Shown here one piece after another: positions 22,430-32,900 of a DNA stretch of 64,000 nt. The notes beneath the pieces are model-generated. The model was not told the origin of the DNA. It saw nothing but the letters and a program-made list of their open reading frames with translations, and ran no database searches. The position numbers and the translations under genes are program-made. Source of the stretch: Henricia sp. BOLD:AAB3569. Taxonomy: Eukaryota > Echinodermata > Asteroidea > Spinulosida > Echinasteridae. Numbering within the stretch: position 1 is the first letter of the stretch; each line of letters opens with the position of its first letter. The DNA is taken from assembly GCA_037783545.1 (NCBI GenBank), contig JBBELK010001440.1, positions 62,001 to 126,000 on the forward strand. Direction: 5' to 3'.

Positions 22430-22860
22430 TTCGCTGGCTGAGTCGTGACGTCACATTGCGGGTGCTGGGCGGTAACTATGGTTACTGGTTCACGCTAACG
22501 TTTTACATCCATTGTGTTTGCGCACAGTGTATTTTACTATTATTCTTTTGGAAGAAAATATTAAAAAATAAGGAGTCACCATAATGACTTGCAATGGTTT
22601 GCTCATACTCACTCTCATAGCGATACGCTACCATACCGCCTTATTTTGTGATGTTTGTAACAGATAAACTCAACAGAAAATGTTCCCTTTGTGGCTTCTG
22701 TGCAAAACGAATGGAGAAACGCATTGCCATGCAAGTAGCGTGAACCGTTGTCAAAGAAGTGAGCGCATCCGCACAGAAATTGACGTCACACTTTGCCAGC
22801 TATTAGCTACTTCCAAATTGCCTGTACTGGCAAAATACTTGTAACACGGCACACATGCTC
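22430..22860. repeat. Unclassified inverted-repeat stretch
   Basis: GCTGG...GTGACGTCACATTG at the left has a rough inverted partner, TTGACGTCACACTTTGCCAGC, near 22780-22800. No coding signal. Confidence 0.4.
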
Positions 22861-23376
22861 GGCACTTTTAGTGCACTTTTTTTTCTGTAAGCATGCGGGT
22901 AGTTGAAAATTTAGGTAATTCAGTTCAAGTAGTTGGCAAGCATACATAACATGTAAAACTAGAATTTAGCTATAAAGGGTGGAAGGTCGGTCAGTTCTGA
23001 AACTGCAAATACTACTCAAAATTTGCTAAAAATCACTGATATTTTTCTATATAATTTGATTGAAGGTAATAATTAGATCTTTAACAAAAATATTCGTTTA
23101 TTGGTCTCGATAAGAAATCATACTACAAAACACTTGCATAACATCTTGCATAATTTTTAGCATTAAAAACAAAAACAAAATTTAAATCAGCAGATGATCC
23201 TTAGCAAATTTTGAGAACATGTAGTTTATTAACAAACTAAGAATCTTTTTGTCAAAAATATGGTTGACATACAGTCATGAAACAATAACTTGGGGGGAAA
23301 AATACTGAACAGTTAGACCTTTCTTTGTTTATTATATAATGTGCAATTTCCTAAAGTTATTGTCAGCCACTCATTA

Positions 23377-23845
23377 GGCCTTTTCATACCATGAACGTCC
23401 GACCGTGTAGACTTTTAAAAATTTCAACATTTGTAAAATCGGCTACGTTTTCACACTACTAAACGCAACATCGGAATTTTTTCTTCACGTGTATTGTTCT
23501 GACCCGTGTATCATGCGTTTTTTTGTATACTACACACACGACCGGCCGTCAACACGGGTCAAATCGGAAAATTCCCGGCGAGTCATTTTATTCGTCCAAA
23601 TGCATGCAGTGCGATGCTGCTGTGCTCTCAAATCTACACGGGTCCAAACTTAACCCAGATGCATTCAGACTGTGGTTTTCAACACGTGTCGAACTAATTC
23701 TCTGCACCGGTTGAAATCTCTCAACCCATCTCCTGAGGTGGGATAGTTTCAACACAGGTCGAGCGCTCTACACTGGTCAGTGCCGTGTTAAAATGTTGTA
23801 GTGTGAAAAGTGAACACGTGTCGGACAGTTCTCTTTTTAGTTTTC
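23377..23845. mobile_element. MITE with TTTTCACACTAC arms
   Basis: GGACGTT/GTCCGAC plus GTTTTCACACTACTAAACG (about 23450) is mirrored by GTTGTAGTGTGAAAAG and ACACGTGTCGGAC near 23800-23830. The interior repeats ACACGGGTC / ACACGTGTCG. Non-coding. Confidence 0.6.
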
Positions 23846-24107
23846 AAAGCATTGCAGGTAAATTTGAAACATTCCTTGTGTTTTCAATTTGTTTTTCTTT
23901 CCCATCAGCAAAAATTTAATTAAAGGAGTAGTACATGTATGTACACACAAGAAACGAGAGACATTGTGCCAAACACTGGCATTTCATTGTTATACAAAGT
24001 GGGCTATATTCCTTTAATTGTATAACAATGTAGGAGTTTAGCATAATGTTTTTTGAAGGTATAGGATTGACAATTGGAGATTAATTTGAAACAAGAGAAC
24101 ATTGCAG

Positions 24108-24178
24108 TGTCTCGACTGGGATTCGAACCTAGGTCCTTGGCATACATGGCCAACTGCTCTACCAACTGAGCTAGTCTT
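24108..24178 (-). mobile_element. tRNA-like SINE head, family 4
   Basis: Minus strand: CTAGCTCAGTTGGTAGAGC (A-box), perfect TTGGC/GCCAA anticodon stem, GGTTCGAATCCC (B-box). The acceptor arms do not pair and the loop lacks the universal U before the anticodon, so it is tRNA-derived but not a functional tRNA. Confidence 0.6.
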
Positions 24179-24600
24179 TTAAATTTAAATCACAAATTTC
24201 CTAATCCCTTTCTAACTGCATCTTAAAGAAATCCCAGTAGGCTTGTACATTTAAGAAAATACATGTATAATACTTTTCAAACTATATCTTGAAGCAGCTT
24301 GACTTTGTACATTCACAGAATTCTGACTAAATTAATTTACAACTGATTTTGCTGTGTTGGAAGTTGGAACTAATATTTTTAACGAATGATCAAGATAAAT
24401 AAATTGGAAACTTATAAAATACCCTACATTTCCATTTGATTTCGTTTTCAGTTCATGTGTACATAATACATTGTATAACAAATTTAAACAGCCCCTTAAA
24501 ATTACCCATCTTTTGTATAGGATATTTGACCTAGAACTAGTTTTATTAGATGTCGGAAAAAAAGAAATTAATTAGGGTTATATTAGGGGTTATGGTTGGG

Positions 24601-24760
24601 GTGATTCGAGACAACCAGTTGGCTTCTCATAGCTCAATTAGTAGGGCGTCTGCATGTTAAGCAGAAGGTCCGCAGTTTAAATCCCGGTGGAGCCAAGTTG
24701 CTTTTCACTGCATCCAGATTTTCCAAACTCATGGACATTTGTATCAAATTTGTTGCTATA
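24601..24760 (+). mobile_element. tRNA-headed SINE, family 2, second copy
   Basis: Matches 4537-4708 from GTGATTCGAGAC through TTTGTATCAAATTT; the B-box is degraded to GTTTAAATCC. Confidence 0.75.
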
Positions 24761-25827
24761 AGCCACATACACACCTTGGATTACAATCACTTAGCACTGC
24801 GGAGCAGACTTCTTCTTTATACCTTTCAGCAAAATTTACAATCAAGAAACGACACCGACTCGCATTTTGGGGATTACAGATTTTTGGGCTGCTAGTAATA
24901 TAGCGGTACAAAATGAGCACATACCCTCAAACAAGGAAAACAAATAACACTGCAAAATATTGCATTTGAATAAAAGGGAAGGACGTTTATTTTCATAAAT
25001 ATATGTTTGTAAATGGAGCTCATAATTATTTTTTTAAATGGAAACATTTCCATATTTTTAAAAAATATTCTAACATTCTAACTCTTTAGTTGCTAAAAAT
25101 ATTTTTTCGTTAACCTTTTATTTCAAGAATATGTAGCTACAATGGATATAAGTAAAACTACGTTTGTGAATGTTGTCAGTCATCCAGGAATTCAAACAAG
25201 TAAACTAAGATAAGATTCAAAACACGCATTAAAATTAAAAATGCTAATAGGTCCTATTTTCTGAATTGAATATTATAGTGTGATAAATCCCGTATCATTT
25301 AAAGCTAACACCACATACTTTTGAAGTCCATCTTAACTACAGACGCTGATGTATCGGGGCTAAAACTAAATAACATCACACTGTTTTTCCTTACATGGGT
25401 TTGTTCATGAAGTTGGCTCACATTTTGTGACCTACCATATCTCAAAAACAGTCTCAATCTAGCCGAATTCATTCAGCCCAGCTACTTTTAAATGAAAAGC
25501 GTATTCCACTACACTTTCTTTTTGATTCTTCAAAAAAGTCCCGTTTGGTAGAACTGTGCGGCTCCTTTTTTAAAGTAACTTAAAATGCAGACATTTAAAT
25601 AAATAACTTAATAAAAACACTTCCTCAATGATAAAACTCAGTCACAAAAGCATAAATTAATCTTAGGCAATATGTACAATAAATGTTCTTAAACTACACG
25701 TAAGCCAATCTCCCAAATTAAAACACTTTAAAAAGTCATGTAGAATTTGTACAATGGCCTCACTTTCTGAGGGTTGGAATGCCAGGCCACTAATTCAACA
25801 GTCAGTTTATATTCCAGGTCTTGCTGG
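24761..25827. other. AT-rich intergenic stretch
   Basis: No coding, RNA or repeat structure that I can support. Confidence 0.4.
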
Positions 25828-26246
25828 TTAAGCAGCTCTCACATACAAGTCCTGAGCTAGCAGAGTGTTCCGAGTCAGCTCGGTGCCCAAAATGTCCCCA
25901 AGTTGTACCCCGACTACCCCGAGGAAACACCGAGCGCCCCCACCCTCCCCCGGCCCCTTAAGTGAGCCCCGGGGTACTCTGGGCGGACGGGACACCTCCA
26001 ACATAGGGCGCGCTTGGGAAGCCCGAAACTTGCCCGTGTTCCAACTCGGGGATACGGCCCCTGAAGGGCTACGGCACCCCCGAGTGTTTGGTGCAAAACA
26101 TTCGGAGTTGCCAGGAGTTGCCAAGAGCTACCGGAGTGCCCCCGGAAGTGTCCTGGAGCACTCTCCGTGTCCACCCGGGGTAACCCCGTTCTTCCCCGAG
26201 CGCTCACTCGGGGCGCTCTCGGGACCTTTATGTGAGAGCAGCTTAA
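25828..26246. mobile_element. GC-rich TTAA MITE
   Basis: TTAA duplicated at 25828-25831 and 26243-26246. Ends GCAGCTCTCACATACAAGTC and GGACCTTTATGTGAGAGCAGC. The interior is strikingly GC-rich against its surroundings and full of CCCGAG / CTCGGGG words. Overlapping open frames on both strands here come from the lack of A/T and are not genes. Confidence 0.88.
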
Positions 26247-26562
26247 GTTAGCAGTTTTCAACTGTTTCTATATTAATCTGTTAATTAAAACAATATAGAA
26301 TCAAATCTCTTCTGTGAGAAGTAGCAAATCGTTTCAGAAATGCTACACAGTTCAGGTTAATATTTCCGTTTCCATTTCTCTATACACAAGAGAATCGTCA
26401 CATACATAAATATATATATTTCTTCTTCCTTACAAACATTAAAATCTCTTACAAAGATTTGATTACAGTACTACGTTATCAATATTTGGACTACATTGCA
26501 GAAAAAAGGAATGTTTTTTTAATGACACGATGTATGGTAAATAGGGGCACATTCAATAGTAC

Positions 26563-27481
26563 ATGTATTGCAGTATGTGCTATCCCAGCATACTAAAAAC
26601 ATTAACCCTAACTCCCTAGGAGTGTTAGGGTTAGACAGATTAAATTCAAAATAGACTACTAAAGTGAAAATGTGTGTTGCCAAGGTTACTGGGTCTACAC
26701 TTAACCCAGTGAACTGTTTCCCTGCACTTTAGCAATGGATGTTTCAGATTACCAGCAAACGTTTAGACCCAATTACCATGACACCCGACATCATACTTCA
26801 GTAGCCTATACATACTGCATCCTAAGCAATCCCACCTTGGAGGTGGTATGCCTATACCATACCAAGATGGCGGACAAAAAGTTGTGGCTACGACTGTATT
26901 GCAGTATGGGCTATCCCAGCATACTAAAAAAATTAACCCTAAAGGGGAGTTCACACTATCGCGGAAAAATCACACTGTTCCATTGGTTTGTACACAAACT
27001 GGTTTGCCGCTTGTGCGCGGCCTATCGCGACGCGCAAAACTTTTGAGCTATGTCAAAGTTCAAATTTGTTGAACTTTGACCGCGGTGCGCTGACCTTTCC
27101 AATGCGCAGCCAATGAGGTATCAGAGAAGCCCCAAGTTACCAGAGTGGAATTTTCTATTTTGGAATAATCGGCGATTGGGAGCTCATGCAATGCGGTGAG
27201 CGCAGCGCGAAAAAGTGATTTTTCCGCGATAGTGTGTATCCGCCTTTACTCCCTAGGAGTGTTAGGGTTAGACAGATTAAATTAAAAAAAGACTACTAAA
27301 GTGAAAATGTGTGTTGCACTTTAGCAATGGATGTTTCAGATTACCAGCAAATGTTTAGACCCAATTACCATGACATCATACTTCAGTAGCTATATACATA
27401 CTGCATCCTAAGCAATCCCACCTTGGAGGTGGTATGCCTATACCATACCAAGATGGCGGACAACAAGTTGTGGCTACGACT
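26563..27481. repeat. Two tandem copies of a dispersed element, second split by a MITE
   Basis: Both units share TTAACCCTAACTCCCTAGG-type sequence, GCACTTTAGCAATGGATGTT, TTTAGACCCAATTACCATG and ATACCATACCAAGATGGCGG. Unit 1 is 26563-26900, unit 2 26900-27481. Reverse-oriented relatives lie at 58797-58945, and a fragment at 63900-63920. Confidence 0.8.
26941..27248. mobile_element. MITE with GTGATTTTTCCGCGATAGTG ends
   Basis: Left AAAGGGGAGTTCACACTATC then GCGGAAAAATCAC; right is the inverted form ending CGCCTTTA. The other tandem unit (26600-26620) shows the unoccupied site, which defines the insertion edges to within a base or two. Confidence 0.85.
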
Positions 27482-29845
27482 TTGGGGTTTCAAGTCAAAA
27501 TTTGGCTTTAACATTGGGTGCGCCAAGCAGAATATCAACTTGCTCATTCATTAAATGTGGAAGACCGATACCAGCCGAGTTAGGAGTTTGCACTATTTTT
27601 GATTTGTGATGTAATTGTCAAATTGTTCATAATAATAATAATAATAATATTTTAAAGAACGCTGAATGCCGCAATAGGGCGACATTTCGGCAAGACTCTC
27701 ACCGGAGACCACCGAAATTTCGGCAAGAGTCACTCAAAATGACACCTTATTTTTTTACCCAAAGCTTCCAGAGATGCTTCCAGACCGAAGAGAAACAACT
27801 CCAGTCCCAATAAAAATGGTTCTCGACCTAAAAAAAATGGTTTTTGACCTAAAAAAATTAATTTTAAACTCAAAAATATTAGGGCGACACCAAAATGTCG
27901 CCCTATTGAGCACGTCGCCCTAATATACCTTTTTTACACACGATTTGTCGCCCTATCCTGCAATTCATAGTTTTTTAAATGCACACATATCCACCCACAT
28001 ATCCACCCTGCTGTTCATGTTAATCATGTAGCTGTAGTATGTTTTACAAACCGCATTTTTACAGTGGGCATGTCTGATTGTATGTTTTAGGAATGCCAGT
28101 GGTTCAGCGAGCCATTTTGGTTGAAGCACACTGACACCCTCGAGTTAATGGTCTCTGTATTGCGCTGTTGAATGTGCCCCAAGTTTTTTTATATACAATT
28201 TTTTAACCATAGGTTCCATTAGATATGTTTTAATCCTATGCAGTATGCATACATTTGATTTGAATATACGACTTACGTGTGTACTCCCCATGTGTATGTT
28301 ACCCAAAACCTTTCAACCATAAAAACAAACATTATAGATACATACAAATACATTTAATTACAGCTTTTATATCGCCCCTTTCTCAATTAGATTCAGCAGC
28401 TGTGCGCAATTCTGAATATGCAATTTAAAGCATGTACTGCAGATTTCTGCTAATGCACCCCTAAAAGCTCATTGTCTGTTTCCAGAAAAAAATGTTTTGT
28501 ACACATTTGTGGAATAATGGCATTATGCATGTATCAAAAGAAGAATGTTGGTGAAGTAGCCTGCAGAAATGTCCATGTTTCAGAAAAATCCATAAAAATC
28601 TTTGGGGGGAAAACAATTTCAAGAGTACCGTTTCTAGTACTGTAGGTAATGTTTCTATCACTGTGGGTTCACAAAACTTACTGCTCCACAAAAGATTTTC
28701 ACCACCCCTGAAAAAAACAACAAAAAACTGATATTTTGCTTCGACATGAGTATAATGCATTAAAAATGAGAATAGTATAGAAACTATCACTGTATTAACA
28801 AAATATATGCCATCATCATGTATGACTAAATGACCCAAAAATTCAATGCCTATACGTACCGGTATATTCAACAATTAGACTGTGTTATATCCCACAGAAA
28901 ATGTGTTATTTCCGTGTAGTGCTTAGTTGTAATATATATAAAATCTCAAAAAATTGATGTACAGTATTCTACGATGAAGCTCTTCATATTGAGAGCAGGC
29001 GCATCCCCAAAGGTACCAGCAATTATAGCACTTGGCTTGCCATTCGGCAAAAACCATGGGGGAAAATGTATCAAACGCATATTCTGTTTCGGACAGTGGA
29101 AAAAGCCTCGATGACGACATTGAACTATAAAGACATTACCTTCAGCCAATTTGTACGGAAGAGTAGTTTTGTACTGTATTGCACCACATTTGAAGATCAA
29201 GTTCTACGTATACTATTTCATGTACATGTATGACTATAATAACAAGCCAAAAAAATCACCTTGGATCCCTCAATTGCTATTCTTTCAGTTCATTTTATGA
29301 CCCGACTATATGAACCAGTGAGATGGAGTGTTTCCAAACAACATAGGAATATCTGTCATACAGAATTTCAAAATGTTAAGTGACTTAAAATAACCTTATT
29401 GTCAAATTTCAAATTGACACTGGCAGCCTTCTTTCCGATGCTGAGCCATATTGTATTACGTCACGTATCTTTTCATTTGCAAATGTTATCACAAAAGACA
29501 TGACATGACAATATGAAATTCCTCAATCTCTACAGATTATGAACCAGTCTACACCATACCTTTCGAGAAGTGGCAATGTTATACAGTAATTTTCAGCAAA
29601 GTCAAGAACCTGTTTCAGTTAATAGATATCAAAGTGAGAAATCTGGAAAATTTGTGTTATGCATGGGACATTCTTCGGTTGATGTAAAAAGCATTACATG
29701 TGCGACACAAATGTACATGTACATGTATTTCTAAAACGACCATTCCAGAATGAATTTGTTGTAGGTGCACATGTAATGCCCAACACACAAGAGTTGTACA
29801 CTTTGAGCATTTGGCAAGACAAGGCAGAGTAACGTCCCATGGCTA
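27482..29845. other. Intergenic/3' UTR side of the pseudokinase gene
   Basis: 27631-27650 is (AAT)n. 27670-27950 has inverted AGGGCGACATTT / AAATGTCGCCCT words, probably a degenerate MITE. The pseudokinase 3' UTR should run downward from 29845. At 28923-29200 two overlapping minus-strand frames (up to 84 codons) have protein-like composition but no recognisable family. Confidence 0.4.
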
Positions 29846-29947
29846 CTAAAGGGCCACTTCAGTCAGGCAGTTGTCCAACATCAGGTGAACTTCAGATGAC
29901 TGGAGAGCCGGTTCCTTACTCCAACAGGATTCCAAAATTCCAATCAG
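29846..29947 (-). CDS. Pseudokinase terminal exon: helix H/I and stop
   Basis: 102 nt after the minus-strand acceptor TTTCCCATTAG, phase 0, ending at TAG. It encodes LIGILESCWSKEPALQSSEV then HLMLDNCLTEVAL. The CW..EP pattern is the helix-H motif of tyrosine kinases; the Arg that normally follows (RP) is replaced by Leu-Gln. The protein ends almost where a kinase domain ends, so there is no C-terminal tail: the disordered material sits inside the lobe instead. Confidence 0.76.
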   Translation of the reverse strand: MIGILESCWSKEPALQSSEVHLMLDNCLTEVAL

Positions 29948-32900
29948 CTAATGGGAAACAAACATACAGACTATAAGAAAATTTTGACACTACCCCGAAA
30001 ACAAACAAAATATACTTTTTCTTCAAAATTGTCAAAATGTTAACCCTATAACCATCATTTTTTGTAATGCATGGATTTATGGTATGGATTTATTTGCCCG
30101 ACTGACAATTAAAAGCTTACATTTTCCTGGAAAATTAATTTATTAGCACTAAGTAGCCCTGTAATGTATGTGTACTCCAGTTTAAGGCACTTTGGGACTA
30201 ATGGTTTGAAAGGCTTGAGGACATTTTTTTAACCAATTAAAATGAAGTTAAATGGATGTAATTTGCCCATACACAATATGGTACATTATATGCACTTTAC
30301 ACCAAGTGCAAATGAACCTTCTCAGCTCCCAGGGGAGCATACAGCCCTGACAGCCTGTAAGGTGCTCATGAGCAAGTCAAACATCTTTCATTGCTCTCAC
30401 ATATACCCACTTGCTCCTGGGTGGATAGAGTCAATTTATGGCAAAGTGCCTTGCCCAAGGGTACACGCACCAAGGACGGGATGGATTTAAAGGGAAATTA
30501 CACCCAAGAAACAAAAGACATGTTTAGATCCTGAGACAATTTATTGCAAGATGACGACATATTCAGTGCAAAATATCGTCATCCTACATTCTGGATGTCG
30601 TCTTTCATCATGGGATGACTACATTTTGCACTAAACATGTCGTCATCCTGCAATAAATTATCTCAGGATGTCAACAGATCAGATGGATCTTCCAGAGCTC
30701 CGTAGTACTGCAAAAGGAGGACACGAAGGAATTGTCTGCGAAAACGTCAGTCTTTGCCCAGTTTCCGGACAAAATGGCGGCACCCATAAGCCATTCTTTG
30801 TGAAGTGCATATCAAATTTTCAGCGGATCAAATTTCTTGTTCTTTGAATAGTGTACAAGTTAAAATTGTTACACTTGTTAAGCACAATGTCTTCTGTTTC
30901 TTGGGTGTAATTCCCCTTTAAACCCATGACCTGCATAATTAACCAAGGTCTTGATTTTGACTTGATAGACTGCGTCCATGTTGGGAAAATGTCTCAAAAG
31001 TTCTTGGCAAGACCTTTTGAGACCTTTGACATTGCCTCATTTATACTTAATAAAGTGTGCTTTAACCAGAAGATGAATTTGTTAAAAATTGTCTTCATTT
31101 TGAAGGATTCAGTCAATGTTATGTTTTAATTAATGCATAGAAACCAGTGTAGATTTTGGACAAAATAATTGTAAAGCAAATTTTTTCGAAAAGTCTTGGA
31201 AAGGTACAACACTGGATATTTGTCAGAATGCCAGTGTTAACGGCACTCTCTATTCGATAGGTACGGACATTTCGGTTCTGAAGAGACTCGGGAACACTCA
31301 CCTGACTATGAAGACAACCATCATAGTCTTTAAGTGAGTCAATCCACTGCAGCACGGCATGGCCAGAGCCTTGCTGCTTCCACCAGAAACCCAAGACCAC
31401 TTTGGGTAGGCACGGCAGCAGAGCCTGCAACTCCTGGCAGAAGTTGACATGCTGCTGACTGATGCCCGTTGTGGGGATGCGTCGCGCGCTCGGCCCGGTT
31501 CTGCCGCGTTGGCTTGGCCTCTTGAGACTGGCCAACTTCTCTTCAAAGCTCTGTGATGGATGATGGTGGTGGATGGAGCGAGATGACAGCTCATTGATTG
31601 ATTCCAAGATGGCGTCTTGGCGATGTAACTTTCGCATGGATGATGCTTGAACGCCTGGCTTGGTGTCTAACATCGTGCTCGATTTTGATTGGACAACTGG
31701 CACGTGGCATGAATACGAGTCTTCAAGACTTCTTGACTGCCTTGCCAATGTACATGTACCACTTAATGAATCTGGAGAACACTGGCTGTGGGATGCACAG
31801 CAAGAATTATCGGTGGAGTCTTGGGTTGAGCTTGCCGAATCCAGTGAGCTACTCTTTTTGGCTTCCATCGGTCCGTGGCAAGAACTGGGCCTTCCTCGTG
31901 CCATTTCTAAAAGTCTTGGACTGTCGGGAGCGTGAATGCTTCTCCGTTGCAAGTTTGCCGGCAGAGTGGATGTGGTCATGGGGATAATCGTGATATTGTG
32001 AGGCCTTGGAGCTCTCTTCCTGATGTAGAACTGCGATAGCGAGCTTGCAGACCGAGCCACGGTCACTTTTGATTTGCCGTTGCACATTTTGTCGGCCGTT
32101 TCTTCCCCATCCGTAACTGCTTCCCTGTCAATTGGTTTTGACTTAGGTTTTCTGTAGTGATTCTCATCAGGATCGTGTTGTGTGTTATTATGTACCTGTG
32201 CCTCGGTGCTGATTGTAAGGTCATTCATTTTAGAATGATCGGGACTTTCAACCTCTTGCAGTGTCTCTGGAACCCTTGGCTTTGACCTGTTGGACCTGCC
32301 CAGGACATGACCGGGTTTATGATGGCCATTCGGTGCAGTATGATTCTCCACCCATGCTTCTACGTTTTGATCAGTCTGTTGGTGTAGGTTACCATTTGCT
32401 GAGCACATACCATTGCTACCCTCGGGAGAGCTTTCAGAGTGATCATTGAGACCAGAATGGTTTGTCGCTTTTTGTCGCCTCGGCATAAGATGATTGGACT
32501 TTTCTCTTGACTTTGACCCATTGCCTCTTTTGTTCATTTGATCACTGCTGCTACTTCGCATTGAACTTTGATGTGAGGATATACCACTATCTAAACTACA
32601 AAGACTATCTCTTTTGGAGCTCTGCGAGTCATCAACATCATGCCCTAATTTGATTCTTCTCTGCTGCTTATTTGTCTCCGCTGCTCTCAGACTACGCCCA
32701 TTTGATACTTTTTGTCCTCTTGACGTTTCCGAAGTTTTTGTAGGATTTGAAGGTGCCTTCGCTAACTGAGCAATGTCTTTGTTGGAGGGTGAATTTTCAT
32801 TGAGTTCATCATCAGATGCCATCATATCAAAGTAAGGATTGACAATGCAGCAGCTGCCGTCCTCAGTCATCTTTGCAAGGCTCCTCTTGGCCTCCTCCTG

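Noticed and set aside
3745..24178. Possible functional tRNA genes (3745, 4558, 15957 minus, 24108 minus)
   Set aside because: A and B boxes are present, but acceptor and/or anticodon stems do not pair properly; repeated copies with SINE bodies show they are tRNA-derived retroposons.
25865..26261. Overlapping 98-128-codon frames on both strands
   Set aside because: They lie inside the GC-rich TTAA MITE; openness is due to lack of A/T-rich stop codons.
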